Positions 1-7,819 of a stretch of DNA of 64,000 nt are shown here, piece after piece; within the stretch, counting starts at the first letter, position 1; the number at the start of each line of letters is the position of its first letter. The stretch is from Flavobacterium phragmitis. Lineage in GTDB: Bacteria > Bacteroidota > Bacteroidia > Flavobacteriales > Flavobacteriaceae. The notes beneath the pieces were generated by a model that had not been told where the DNA came from, ran no database searches, and saw only the letters and a program-made list of their open reading frames with translations. The stretch spans positions 124,001 through 188,000 of the forward strand of contig NZ_FOMH01000001.1 of the NCBI RefSeq assembly GCF_900112575.1, given 5' to 3'. The translations under genes and the position numbers were made by a program.

Positions 1-978
1 CCAACGAATGTCTCCTCCCCAACGATCTTCGTACATTCCACGTGCTGCAATCGTAAAAAGCCGATTATGATTGCGCTGAAAACTCCATTTATTAAAAACC
101 GAAACCCGGTCAGAAAGTGTTACATCGGTAAAATTGTCATTATCTTTATCAACAACCTGATCATAATTGAAATAGTTGATTCCCAAAAGAGAAGTAGCTT
201 TTTTACCCACATTGAACTTCATTCCCAAATCAAGATTGTTTTCTAGATAAGTTGTGGTGAAATAATCTGCCGAAAACACTGGCGCATTGGTTGGATTCTT
301 GGTAATAATATTGATTAAACCGCCAACCGCTTCACTTCCATACAAAGAAGAAGCCGGTCCTTTTACGATTTCTATTCGTTCGACCAAAGAATTCGGAATT
401 CCAGATAAACCGTAAACTGTGGAAAGACTGCTCACAATTGGCATTCCGTCAATCATTACCAAAGTATAAGGGCCTTCTAATCCGTTTATATGAATATCTC
501 CTGTGTTACAAACCCCACAATTCAACTGCGGACGAACTCCGTTTATATTCTGCAAGGCATCATAAATACTTGGAGTTGGATTTTTCTTAAAGAAAGTTGG
601 CGAATAAACCTCAACGGGAACGGCACTTTCTAGCCGTTTTACTGGTTTTAAAGTTCCTGAGACCACTACTTCATTTAGTTCGTTCTGATCTTCTTTTAAT
701 TCAAAATCCAGATTTAGATTCTGATCTTCTGATATCGTTATTTTTTGGGTTAGAGATTTGAATCCAGTCGAGGTTACCGCAATTTTATAAATTCCCGCCG
801 GAATATTTTCTAAATGATAATGACCAATTGAATCTGCTTGAGTTCTAAAATTTGTATTTAACAAACGAACATTAATTTCCTGCACAACAGGACTATATGA
901 CATTACCCTTCCCGATATATTTTGTGCGTAAATGCTTTTTGTTGAAATTATTAATATTGCCAAAAATAAATATTTCAT
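1..978 (-). CDS. TonB-dependent outer membrane receptor (5' part, runs off window)
   Basis: The first 326 codons are present, reading leftwards from ATG at 978; the barrel and C terminus lie outside the window. A signal peptide (residues 1-18, ending IYAQ) is followed by a carboxypeptidase-like regulatory domain (about 20-100), then a TonB plug (about 118-230) with the NGLEGPYTLVMIDGMPIV stretch and the VERIEIVKGPASSLYGSEA stretch. The plug has a CGVC pair at Cys154 and Cys157 just before NTGDIHING. This receptor class imports metal chelates or other large ligands across the outer membrane. Neighbours for zinc handling suggest a metal substrate, but that is inference. Confidence 0.92.
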   Translation of the reverse strand, partial: MKYLFLAILIISTKSIYAQNISGRVMSYSPVVQEINVRLLNTNFRTQADSIGHYHLENIPAGIYKIAVTSTGFKSLTQKITISEDQNLNLDFELKEDQNELNEVVVSGTLKPVKRLESAVPVEVYSPTFFKKNPTPSIYDALQNINGVRPQLNCGVCNTGDIHINGLEGPYTLVMIDGMPIVSSLSTVYGLSGIPNSLVERIEIVKGPASSLYGSEAVGGLINIITKNPTNAPVFSADYFTTTYLENNLDLGMKFNVGKKATSLLGINYFNYDQVVDKDNDNFTDVTLSDRVSVFNKWSFQRNHNRLFTIAARGMYEDRWGGDIRW

Positions 979-999
979 TTTTTTAAAATTAAATTTAGA

Positions 1000-1028
1000 C
1001 AAAACTAAAAATTAAATTTGACAAACAA
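1000..1028 (-). promoter_or_regulatory. Flavobacterial promoter of the TonB receptor
   Basis: On the minus strand TTG (1028-1026) is followed after 18 nt by TAGTTTTG (1007-1000), matching the Bacteroidetes consensus TTG-N17/19-TAnnTTTG. It lies 22 nt upstream of the receptor ATG at 978. No copy of the GCAACA-type palindrome seen at 3.7 kb is present here. Confidence 0.6.
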
Positions 1029-1124
1029 TGATATTAGAAACATAAATTTTTAAACGGATTGAATTCAATATGTTAGAATTTTGTTTTCGATCGAGCAAAG
1101 TCACAAAACACAAAGTTTTTTTTT

Positions 1125-1190
1125 AACCATATAAGTTATATAAGAAAATGTAAGTCTAGTTTTAAATGAACTTATATAACTTATATGGTT
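1125..1190. repeat. Long stem-loop family A, copy 1
   Basis: The arm AACCATATAAGTTATATAAG (1125-1144) is perfectly inverted at 1171-1190, giving a 20-bp stem with a 26-nt loop. The same 20-nt arm pair recurs between hemA and hemC at 18103-18182. Read in the same orientation, the two copies also share the next 8-10 nt inside the loop, so the element has a direction. This copy ends 6 bp from the oxidoreductase stop codon and may also serve as its terminator. Confidence 0.85.
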
Positions 1191-1195
1191 TATTT

Positions 1196-2113
1196 TCACT
1201 TTGCGTAATCTTCATCAATTAGTTCTTTGTTAATTACCGCTCCAGCGAAAGAACCAGTAGAAACAGCAATAGCAACTGAGCGCATTGGAGTTGTACAGTC
1301 ACCGCTCGCATAAACTCCGTTAACGTTTGTTTTCTGCATTGCATCAACTTTTAATAAACCTTGTTCGTTTATATCACAGCCCAGAGTTTCAGGAATTGGA
1401 CAATGTTGTTCAAAAGGCGGTCTCGCATAAATCGCTTTTACTTCAATTTTATCCTGATTTTTGAAAACGATCTTTTGGATATATCCCTCTTTATGTTCAA
1501 ACGAATCTATTTCTTCTTCAAAAATTTTAACCCCATGATTGTTAAGGATTTCCGTTTGTTCCAGAGTTAATTCTGATTTTCCATTAGTACACAATCTTAA
1601 ATCTTTTGTCCAATTCGAAATTAGTTTAGCATATTCAAAACCCATTTCTCCATTGGCTATAATGGCTGTTTTTTCGTTTTTAACTTCATAGCCATGGCAA
1701 TATGGACAATGTAAAACCGAAATTCCCCAGCAATCTGCAAAACCTTTTATCTCAGGAATCAGATCTTTAACGCCACTTGCAAACAGGATTTTTCTTGAAT
1801 TGAAAGTTTTACCAGATTCTGTAAAAACCTCAAATCCGTTTTCATTTTTAATTGCTTTTACCGCAAGTCCGTTAAAAAAATGAATTGTTTTATAAAGATC
1901 GACTTGTAATTTGGCTTTCGCCGAAATCACTGCGGGTTTTTCACCGTCCTGTGTAATAAAATTATGAGAATACGGTGTTTGTCTGTTGCAAGGCAAACCA
2001 CTGTCGATAACCAAAACCTCTCGCAAAGCACGCCCTAAACTCATTGCCGCAGAAAGTCCGCTGTAGCTTCCGCCAATGATAATCACGTCATAGGTATAAT
2101 TGTCTTTCATCAT
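1196..2113 (-). CDS. FAD/NAD(P)-dependent oxidoreductase, thioredoxin-reductase-like
   Basis: 305 residues. The N-terminal FAD-binding motif IIIGGSYSGLSAAMSLGRA lies at 11-29, and a redox-type pair Cys136-Pro-Tyr-Cys139 (HCPYCHGYE) sits where thioredoxin reductases have CATC. The C-terminal FAD motif is VYASGDCTTP. The family transfers electrons from NAD(P)H via flavin to a disulfide; the partner is unknown, since a dedicated thioredoxin is not adjacent. It ends just before a long stem-loop and starts 9 bp after the CobW gene stop, so it is probably the last gene of the MerC-CobW operon. It could help keep metal-binding thiols reduced; that is inference from context. Confidence 0.85.
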   Translation of the reverse strand: MMKDNYTYDVIIIGGSYSGLSAAMSLGRALREVLVIDSGLPCNRQTPYSHNFITQDGEKPAVISAKAKLQVDLYKTIHFFNGLAVKAIKNENGFEVFTESGKTFNSRKILFASGVKDLIPEIKGFADCWGISVLHCPYCHGYEVKNEKTAIIANGEMGFEYAKLISNWTKDLRLCTNGKSELTLEQTEILNNHGVKIFEEEIDSFEHKEGYIQKIVFKNQDKIEVKAIYARPPFEQHCPIPETLGCDINEQGLLKVDAMQKTNVNGVYASGDCTTPMRSVAIAVSTGSFAGAVINKELIDEDYAK

Positions 2114-2122
2114 TTTTAATAT

Positions 2123-3328
2123 TTAAGATGTTCTTGATATTGGAAAAAGATCATTTTTCGGAAACAAACCTCCATGATAATCTATAATTTCATCTTCTGT
2201 ACAAAGGCATTTTCTAAGTTCGTTCAGAATTTCTGTCTCTTTTATTTTCTGTCCAATAAAAACAAGTTCGTTTAGTCGGTCTCCAAAATTAGCCGTCCAG
2301 CGTTCTTCTATAATATCCTGAAATTCAACAAAATTATTAAATGTCATTCTTTCACTTAACGGCATACTTGCCCACCAGACTCCAGCTCCTTCTGCCTTCA
2401 TTGAACCTCCAGCCTGGCTCCAGTTAATTGCCTGTTCTGGCCGGGATGCCATCCACAATAAACCTTTACTTCTAATGATGTTCTCTGGGAAATCTGAAGT
2501 AATAAAATTCCATAATCGATTGGGATGAAATGGCCTCGAATCCCTAAACACAAAAGAATTGATTCCGTATTCCTCCGTTTCTGGCGTATGAATTCCTTCT
2601 AATTCTCTAATCCAGCCAGCTGCACTTTCGGCTTCTTCATAATTGAATAATCCTGTATTTATAATCTCGTTCGGATGTACTTTTCCTAAAACCGAAGTGA
2701 TTATTTTCGCCACAGGATTCAACTTCTGAATTGAGGCTTTCAGCATTTGTAATGATTCGGAATCAATAAGATCCGTTTTATTCAAAATAATAACATTGGC
2801 AAATTCAACCTGATCAACCAAAAGATTGACTATTGTCCTGTTGTCGTTTTCTATATCTGACAGATTTTGTTCCTGCAGGGTTTTGGCCGAACCAAAATCT
2901 TTAAAAAAGTTAAAACTATCCACAACAGTAACCATCGTATCGATATAGCTAAACCTGGACAAATCAATACTGGCATCTTCATTTACAAAAGAAAAAGTCT
3001 GGGCGACTGGTATCGGTTCACTAATTCCTGTACTCTCAATAAGTAAATAATCAAATCTATTTTCCTTCGCTAATCTTTCTACCTCAAGCATTAAGTCTTC
3101 GCGTAAAGTACAGCAAATACAGCCATTGGTCATTTCAACTAATTTCTCTTCGGTTCTGGAAAGAGTATTTTCATTTTTTACAAGTTGAGCATCAATATTA
3201 ACTTCACTCATGTCGTTAACGATTATGGCCACTTTTAATCCTTCTTTATTATGAAGAATATGATTCAAAAGCGTAGTTTTTCCTGCTCCAAGAAATCCGC
3301 TTAATACGGTAACAGGCAATTTTTTCAT
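2123..3328 (-). CDS. CobW-family GTPase metallochaperone (COG0523, zinc type)
   Basis: 401 residues. Walker [10 protein letters not shown] is at 11-19, the metal-binding CxCC motif is at Cys70-Ile-Cys72-Cys73, and NKTD for guanine recognition is at 183-186. The CobW C-terminal domain fills roughly 260-380. COG0523 GTPases of this size (YciC/ZigA group) deliver zinc to client proteins in zinc starvation. The start overlaps the MerC gene stop by 4 bp, so the two are translationally coupled, and the promoter carries Zur-like palindromes. The family call is secure; zinc rather than another metal is inferred from the operator and the divergent Fur-type gene. Confidence 0.9.
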   Translation of the reverse strand: MKKLPVTVLSGFLGAGKTTLLNHILHNKEGLKVAIIVNDMSEVNIDAQLVKNENTLSRTEEKLVEMTNGCICCTLREDLMLEVERLAKENRFDYLLIESTGISEPIPVAQTFSFVNEDASIDLSRFSYIDTMVTVVDSFNFFKDFGSAKTLQEQNLSDIENDNRTIVNLLVDQVEFANVIILNKTDLIDSESLQMLKASIQKLNPVAKIITSVLGKVHPNEIINTGLFNYEEAESAAGWIRELEGIHTPETEEYGINSFVFRDSRPFHPNRLWNFITSDFPENIIRSKGLLWMASRPEQAINWSQAGGSMKAEGAGVWWASMPLSERMTFNNFVEFQDIIEERWTANFGDRLNELVFIGQKIKETEILNELRKCLCTEDEIIDYHGGLFPKNDLFPISRTS

Positions 3329-3678
3329 TTGTGTATGTTTTTATGATTTTTATAATTAATCAAATGCCCGATAATCATTCCGATGCCACCAAAATAAATG
3401 AGATCCAGATGAATTTCTAAAAATAAATCGGTCAAAATAGTAATCCAAATCAGGCTCATGGAAACAATCAAAATCGACGAAACCAAAAGAGTTGATTTTT
3501 TCGTAATTTTGACAATTGCAAACAAACCTATTGAAGCAAATAGTAAATCGATGATTGGATTGTGACTCAGCCCTAAAGGAAGAATCGTTAAAAGAGGAAA
3601 AATCAAACAATGCACAAGACATATCGTCGCACTTGAAATTCCTAAAATATCGTAAAAAGGTGCCGTTAATTTCTTCAT
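3325..3678 (-). CDS. MerC-domain small inner-membrane protein
   Basis: 117 residues with about four hydrophobic segments. The first contains the metal-type motif Cys20-x2-His23-Cys24 ([14 protein letters not shown]), characteristic of MerC-domain proteins. In mercury operons MerC moves Hg(II). In Bacteroidetes the domain is often found beside CobW and Fur genes, as here, which suggests zinc or related metal transport. It is first in the minus-strand operon MerC-CobW-oxidoreductase and divergent from the Fur-like repressor. No other mercury-resistance gene is present. Confidence 0.8.
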   Translation of the reverse strand: MKKLTAPFYDILGISSATICLVHCLIFPLLTILPLGLSHNPIIDLLFASIGLFAIVKITKKSTLLVSSILIVSMSLIWITILTDLFLEIHLDLIYFGGIGMIIGHLINYKNHKNIHK

Positions 3679-3697
3679 TTTGTGTACTTTTACTTAA

Positions 3698-3712
3698 TGC
3701 AATTTTGTTGCA
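3698..3712. promoter_or_regulatory. Zur/Fur-type operator, site 1
   Basis: TGCAATTTTGTTGCA is a TGCAA-N5-TTGCA dyad. It overlaps the -7 element (3711-3718) and the likely transcription start of the MerC operon. Site 2 lies 36 bp away centre to centre, and both share AATGCAA-N5-TTGC. It sits between a Fur-family gene and its metal-homeostasis neighbours, as expected for autoregulation. Confidence 0.65.
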
Positions 3713-3738
3713 AATATACAGATTAAATTCAAATGCAA
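3711..3738 (-). promoter_or_regulatory. Flavobacterial promoter of the MerC-CobW operon
   Basis: On the minus strand TTG (3738-3736) and TATATTTG (3718-3711) are separated by 17 nt, a clean consensus match. Operator site 2 covers the TTG and site 1 covers the TAnnTTTG, so a repressor bound at both would block the promoter. Confidence 0.7.
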
Positions 3739-3747
3739 CATTGTTGC
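3735..3747. promoter_or_regulatory. Zur/Fur-type operator, site 2
   Basis: GCAACATTGTTGC is a perfect 6-1-6 palindrome centred at 3741. It overlaps the -33 TTG of the MerC promoter and lies 23 bp upstream of the Fur-like gene start at 3771. Its exact reverse complement, an identical palindrome apart from the central base, occurs at 42910-42922. Confidence 0.72.
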
Positions 3748-3770
3748 GTTAAATTTTTTAATTTATAAAA

Positions 3771-4163
3771 ATGAAAACAACACGTAATACTACCGCGAAA
3801 ACAGCTGTACTAGAGGTATTTGAGAATTCTAAAACGGCATTATCACACACCGAAATTCAAAAACAATTAAACGATGTCTGTGATCGTGTAACCATTTATA
3901 GAATTTTAGATCGTTTGGTCAACGATGATATTATCCACAAAATTTCCAATCTGGACGGAACAGTAAAATATGCCAAATGCAATCATTCTCATCAGCGCGT
4001 GCACATTCACAATCATGCTCACTTTAGCTGTGAAAATTGTCATGAAATTACCTGTCTTGAAAATGTAAAACCAAGTTATATTATGCCACACAATTATAAA
4101 GTGAACGAAATAAACTTTACATTATCAGGATTGTGCCCAAAATGTTTGAATTCTAACATATAA
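3771..4163 (+). CDS. Fur-family metalloregulator (Zur-like)
   Basis: 130 residues. An N-terminal winged helix (about 5-70, with HTEIQKQLNDVCDRVTIYRI) is followed by a His/Cys-rich dimerisation half. CNHSHQRVHIHNHAHFSC supplies regulatory-site ligands, and CENC plus the C-terminal CPKC form the structural zinc site. Fur-type proteins repress metal uptake genes when loaded. The divergent MerC-CobW operon and the palindromic sites point to zinc, but the sequence alone cannot exclude iron. It probably regulates itself. Confidence 0.88.
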   Translation: MKTTRNTTAKTAVLEVFENSKTALSHTEIQKQLNDVCDRVTIYRILDRLVNDDIIHKISNLDGTVKYAKCNHSHQRVHIHNHAHFSCENCHEITCLENVKPSYIMPHNYKVNEINFTLSGLCPKCLNSNI

Positions 4164-4164
4164 A

Positions 4165-4182
4165 TTTTAGACTCGCCTAAAA
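4165..4182. promoter_or_regulatory. Candidate MntR/DtxR operator upstream of mntH
   Basis: TTTTAG-ACTCGC-CTAAAA is an inverted repeat resembling the TTTAGGnnnnCCTAAA sites of the DtxR/MntR/SirR family. It is 21 bp before the putative -33 of mntH and near its promoter, and mntR follows mntH. It could instead be the weak terminator of the Fur-like gene, whose stop is at 4163. Confidence 0.5.
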
Positions 4183-4210
4183 ATATTGTTCCGCGAATAT
4201 CATTTTTCCA

Positions 4211-4218
4211 TATATTTG
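4211..4218 (+). promoter_or_regulatory. Putative -7 element of mntH
   Basis: TATATTTG matches TAnnTTTG and lies 19 nt before the mntH ATG. A TTG at 4186-4188 is 22 nt upstream, longer than the usual 17-19, so the -33 assignment is uncertain. Confidence 0.5.
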
Positions 4219-4237
4219 TGAAAACAATACATTTACA

Positions 4238-6109
4238 ATGAGTAAATCTTTAGAAGAAGTCCACGAATCGGTTTCTACAGAACATAAAAAAACTGGTTTC
4301 AGAAGAATATTAGCCTTTTTAGGTCCAGCGTATTTAGTGAGCGTTGGTTATATGGATCCAGGAAACTGGGCAACTGATATTGCCGGCGGAAGCCAATTTG
4401 GTTATACTTTAGTCTGGGTTTTATTAATGAGCAATTTAATGGCGCTGCTTTTACAGAGTTTAAGTGCCCGTCTCGGAATCGTAACACAACGTGATTTGGC
4501 TCAGGCTTCGCGAGAAACCTATTCAAAATATATCAATTACATTTTATACTTTTTAGCCGAAATTGCCATTGCTGCCTGTGATTTGGCCGAAGTACTCGGA
4601 ATGGCAATCGGGATTAACCTGCTTTTCGGAATTCCACTTTTTGAAGGCGTTTTGATTACGGTTTTAGACACTTTCATTCTCTTATTCTTAATCAATAAAG
4701 GAATCCGAAAAATGGAGGCTTTTATTATTGCTTTGGTTGCGATAATTGGTTTCTCTTTTATTTTTGAGATGATTTTCGCAGAACCAGAAGTTTCTAAAAT
4801 CATTGCAGGGTTGGTACCTTCTATTCCAAACTCTGCTGCGTTATACATCGCAATCGGAATTATTGGAGCAACGGTAATGCCTCACAACCTTTACTTACAC
4901 TCTTCTTTGGTGCAAACCAGAAAATTCGATAGAAGTCCAGCGGGAATCAAACAAGCTTTAAAATACAATTTTATCGATTCTACTATCGCTTTGAATCTGG
5001 CTTTCTTCGTCAATGCTGCGATTCTAATTCTTGCGGCGGCAACTTTCCATAAAAACGGAATGTTTGAAGTTGCCGAAATTCAAGACGCACATCAGTTTCT
5101 CGAACCTTTATTAGGGACTAAATGGGCGCCAATCTTATTTGCGGTTGCCTTAATCGCTGCAGGACAAAGTTCTACTGTAACGGGAACTCTTGCAGGGCAA
5201 ATTGTTATGGAAGGTTATTTACACCTAAGAATTCAGCCTTGGGTTCGTCGAATTATAACACGTTTGATTGCGATTGTACCAGCTTTAATCGTGATTTGGA
5301 TTTATGGAGAAAGTGTGACTGGAAAACTTTTGATTTTGAGTCAGGTCATTTTGAGTCTTCAATTGGGTTTCGCCATTATTCCGCTGATTCATTTTGTGAG
5401 TGATAAATCGAAAATGAATGGTTTTCATATTTCTAAAACCACTCAAGTTGTTTCTTGGATCATTGCTTTGATTATTGTTTCTCTCAATGCCAAATTAGTG
5501 TATGACGAAATCACTTCATGGCTTGAAAACTCAAATCATCCTGTAATTTTATGGTTTACGGTTATTCCGTTGGCATTCGGATTCTTAGGTTTATTATTAT
5601 ACATTGTCTTTAAACCTTTCATTGCAAAAGCAAAATCTAAAAAAGTTATTAATCATTCACCACATAATCTAAAACTTCATTTTACACCTAAAGAAAGCAA
5701 AAGCATTAAAAACATCGCTGTTTCAGTAGATTTCTCCCATGCTGATGAAGCCGCTTTAAACAAAGCCTTTGAATTGGGTGGCATTGACACTGAATATACG
5801 CTCATTCATATCGTAGAAACGGTTGGAGCATTAATGTACGGCGTTCATGTTCACGACCATGAAACCACAATCGATGAGAAGTTATTACTGAAATACAAAG
5901 AAATGCTTTCGGAAAAAGGATTTAATATTGAAACCGAGCTTGGTTTTGGAAAACCAGCCAAGATAATTCCAGAAATCATAAACAGTGGTAACTTCGACAT
6001 TCTGGTTATGGGAACCCACGGCCACACTGGACTAAAAGATATTCTTTTCGGCACAACGGTAGACAAATTGAGACATAAAATTTCAATACCTTTGTTGATT
6101 GTTAAATGA
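4238..6109 (+). CDS. mntH: Nramp divalent metal transporter with C-terminal universal stress domain
   Basis: 623 residues, versus about 410-450 for ordinary MntH. The Nramp core (about 20-470) has the metal-site DPGN at 40-43 in helix 1 and MPHN at 214-217 in helix 6, including the metal-ligand methionine. From about residue 490 a complete UspA domain follows, ending with the ATP-type GTHGHTGLKDILFGTT motif and SIPLLIVK. Nramp proteins import Mn(II) or Fe(II) with protons. The cytosolic Usp domain may sense nucleotide and tune transport, which is inference. mntR lies 90 bp downstream and a DtxR-like dyad lies upstream, supporting manganese. Confidence 0.93.
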   Translation: MSKSLEEVHESVSTEHKKTGFRRILAFLGPAYLVSVGYMDPGNWATDIAGGSQFGYTLVWVLLMSNLMALLLQSLSARLGIVTQRDLAQASRETYSKYINYILYFLAEIAIAACDLAEVLGMAIGINLLFGIPLFEGVLITVLDTFILLFLINKGIRKMEAFIIALVAIIGFSFIFEMIFAEPEVSKIIAGLVPSIPNSAALYIAIGIIGATVMPHNLYLHSSLVQTRKFDRSPAGIKQALKYNFIDSTIALNLAFFVNAAILILAAATFHKNGMFEVAEIQDAHQFLEPLLGTKWAPILFAVALIAAGQSSTVTGTLAGQIVMEGYLHLRIQPWVRRIITRLIAIVPALIVIWIYGESVTGKLLILSQVILSLQLGFAIIPLIHFVSDKSKMNGFHISKTTQVVSWIIALIIVSLNAKLVYDEITSWLENSNHPVILWFTVIPLAFGFLGLLLYIVFKPFIAKAKSKKVINHSPHNLKLHFTPKESKSIKNIAVSVDFSHADEAALNKAFELGGIDTEYTLIHIVETVGALMYGVHVHDHETTIDEKLLLKYKEMLSEKGFNIETELGFGKPAKIIPEIINSGNFDILVMGTHGHTGLKDILFGTTVDKLRHKISIPLLIVK

Positions 6110-6115
6110 AGATGT

Positions 6116-6180
6116 CAAAGTTTCAGAGTCACAAAGTAACAAAGTTTTTAGCTTTGTCCCTTTGCAACTCTGTCTCTTTG
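6116..6180. repeat. Long stem-loop family B
   Basis: Imperfect 29-nt arms at 6116-6144 and 6152-6180 match at about 22 of 29 positions. Each arm is made of CAAAG/CAGAG cores spaced about 8-9 nt apart. It fills the gap between mntH and mntR and may act as an attenuator or mRNA stabiliser. Confidence 0.6.
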
Positions 6181-6199
6181 TTACTCAAAAAGAAAAAAA

Positions 6200-6853
6200 A
6201 TGACCTTTTCAGAAGAAAACTACCTTAAATCGATCTATCACTTGACCGCTGCTTTGGAGACGGAAGTGAGCACCAATGCTATTGCTGAAATTATGGAAAC
6301 GAAAGCTTCCTCAGTTACAGATATGCTTAAAAAACTGGCAGAAAAAGATTTGGTGAATTATAAAAAATACCAAGGCGTTTCTTTGACTGAAAATGGAAAA
6401 CTGGCAGCCAAAATGATTGTGAGAAAACACCGTTTATGGGAAGTTTTTTTGGTGGAGAAATTAAATTTCAGCTGGGACGAAGTTCATGATATTGCAGAAC
6501 AATTAGAACATATCAAATCGGAGCAATTGATTAATCGTTTGGATGATTTTCTTGGAAATCCAACAGAAGATCCACACGGAGATCCAATCCCAGATGCTAA
6601 CGGCCGAATTATCAAGATCGAAAAACATTTACTTTCTGAGTTATCTGACAACCAAACCGGAGTTTGTGTTGGTGTAAAAGATACTTCATCTGAGTTCCTG
6701 AAATATCTGGATAAACAAGGAATTGCTTTGGGGTCTAAAATTGAATTTCTTTCTAAAGAATCCTTTGATTTATCGGTGAAAATTAAGGTGAATGATATTG
6801 AGTTATCTATTTCGAATAAAATTGCTTCTAATTTGTTTGTAAAGCTGGTTTAG
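6200..6853 (+). CDS. mntR: DtxR-family manganese/iron-dependent repressor
   Basis: 217 residues. The winged helix (about 1-70, MTFSEENYLKSIYHL at the start) is followed by the metal-binding dimerisation domain with HRLWEVFLVEKL and the ligand-rich HDIAEQLEHIKSEQLINRL. The usual PTEDPHGDPIP segment precedes a C-terminal FeoA/SH3-like domain (about 150-217). The three-domain form is the DtxR/IdeR/SirR type rather than the short Bacillus MntR. Position after mntH supports regulation of Mn uptake; iron is possible. Confidence 0.88.
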   Translation: MTFSEENYLKSIYHLTAALETEVSTNAIAEIMETKASSVTDMLKKLAEKDLVNYKKYQGVSLTENGKLAAKMIVRKHRLWEVFLVEKLNFSWDEVHDIAEQLEHIKSEQLINRLDDFLGNPTEDPHGDPIPDANGRIIKIEKHLLSELSDNQTGVCVGVKDTSSEFLKYLDKQGIALGSKIEFLSKESFDLSVKIKVNDIELSISNKIASNLFVKLV

Positions 6854-7176
6854 CGGGTTGTTTCGCAGAGTTTCACGAAGAATTTATTCTTTTGTCAGAC
6901 TGAGCGAAGTCGAAGCCCCGCAAAGATATACTGAGAAACATATGAGTCGAACCTACGGTTCTTTTTTCCTTGTCGACAATTACGACGGATGAAATCCGTC
7001 GCTACAAAATTTAGCGAGCCTATGGCTCTTCATAATTGTAATCTACAAATCGAACATAAAGAATCTAATACCTAACAGGTTTTAAAAACCTGTTAGGATA
7101 TAACAATATCACCGAAAAAGTTCTGAAGGAAGGAAATATGTTGTAGCAACTCCAAAAGGAAAAATCGAATAAATTT
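6854..7176. other. Gene-free repeat-rich stretch
   Basis: No gene is supported here. It contains a hairpin with GACGGAT inverted about GAA (around 6984-7000), the phrase CAGACTGAGCGAAGTCGAAG (around 6898-6918) which resembles a dispersed Bacteroidetes repeat, the perfect palindrome at 7071-7097, and a degraded relative of the GTTCC-GGAAC family near 7116-7145. Confidence 0.6.
7071..7097. repeat. REP-like palindrome, CAGGTTTT family
   Basis: CCTAACAGGTTTT and its perfect inverse flank one base (13-1-13). Relatives lie at 19805-19835, 20907-20933, 21552-21578 and 21622-21648, the last three around a RAYT transposase gene. Confidence 0.85.
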
Positions 7177-7491
7177 ATGAATGAATTTGAAATCAATTCA
7201 GAAAAGAAAATAAAAGATCTTGAAGCACAATTAAAAAAACTACCAAAAGAAAAGTGGAAAATTTGGAGATTAATTGTAGTTGGAATTATTACGCCTTTTG
7301 TTGGCCCATACATTCCTCTAAGAAAGGGAATGCTAGTAGATAGAATGGGTTATCGAGATTCTGTTTTACTGTTTTTTTTAATTTTATTGATTGCAATCCC
7401 AGTGGCTTGCTATATGCATTTTCAAAAAATCAATGATCAAATATTTGATATTGAATGTGAACTTGAAAATTTAAAACAACAGAAGAAATAG
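7177..7491 (+). CDS. Hypothetical small two-helix membrane protein
   Basis: 104 residues, not recognised. Charged, coiled-coil-like ends (about 1-28 and 85-104) flank two hydrophobic segments, LIVVGIITPFVGPYIPL (about 31-47) and VLLFFLILLIAIPVACYM (about 62-80). It stands alone between repeat-rich stretches with no clear promoter. Codon use and amino-acid composition look like a real Flavobacterium gene, but it could be a lineage-specific orphan. Confidence 0.55.
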   Translation: MNEFEINSEKKIKDLEAQLKKLPKEKWKIWRLIVVGIITPFVGPYIPLRKGMLVDRMGYRDSVLLFFLILLIAIPVACYMHFQKINDQIFDIECELENLKQQKK

Positions 7492-7547
7492 AAAATGGAA
7501 ATAAAAATTGCGGAATAAAACTTGGAAGCCTAAAGACTTTTTAAAAA

Positions 7548-7632
7548 GTTCCGAAGGAACGAACTATGTTGTAGCAACGGATTTTAATCTGTTGTTGAAA
7601 TATCCACGTTGTGAATAGAGTTCCGTAGGAAC
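7548..7632. repeat. GTTCCGnAGGAAC palindrome pair with internal hairpin
   Basis: GTTCCGAAGGAAC (7548-7560) and GTTCCGTAGGAAC (7620-7632) bracket an imperfect CAACGGATT/AATCTGTTG hairpin (about 7575-7595). The same 13-bp palindrome appears three times after the cytochrome c gene near 32.5 kb. Confidence 0.75.
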
Positions 7633-7699
7633 GGAACATATTAATTACATTTAATATCCTAAAGACATTCAGAAAAACAAAAATGTGATTTTGAAATCG

Positions 7700-7790
7700 A
7701 GTGTCCTAGCCCCGATAGAAGTGAAAATCCTTTTGTGGTCTCGTAAAGGACGAGACCACAAAAGATTGCAACGGATAGCGGGATTAGCTT
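7700..7790. repeat. Dispersed hairpin element, TAGCCCCGAT type
   Basis: The inner arms CTTTTGTGGTCTCG (7730-7743) and CGAGACCACAAAAG (7751-7764) form a perfect 14-bp stem with a TAAAGGA loop. The outer flanks CTAGCCCCGATAG and TAGCGGGATTAG are imperfectly complementary. It lies 3' of the 7820 gene and could terminate it. With 7492-7699 it fills the 328-bp gap in which no gene is seen. Confidence 0.7.
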
Positions 7791-7819
7791 CTAAAAAACT
7801 TAAAAAATCCCTCTATTGA

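Noticed and set aside
3325..3678. Mercury-resistance operon
   Set aside because: MerC is the only mer-like gene; there is no merA, merP, merT or merR, and the neighbours fit zinc control.
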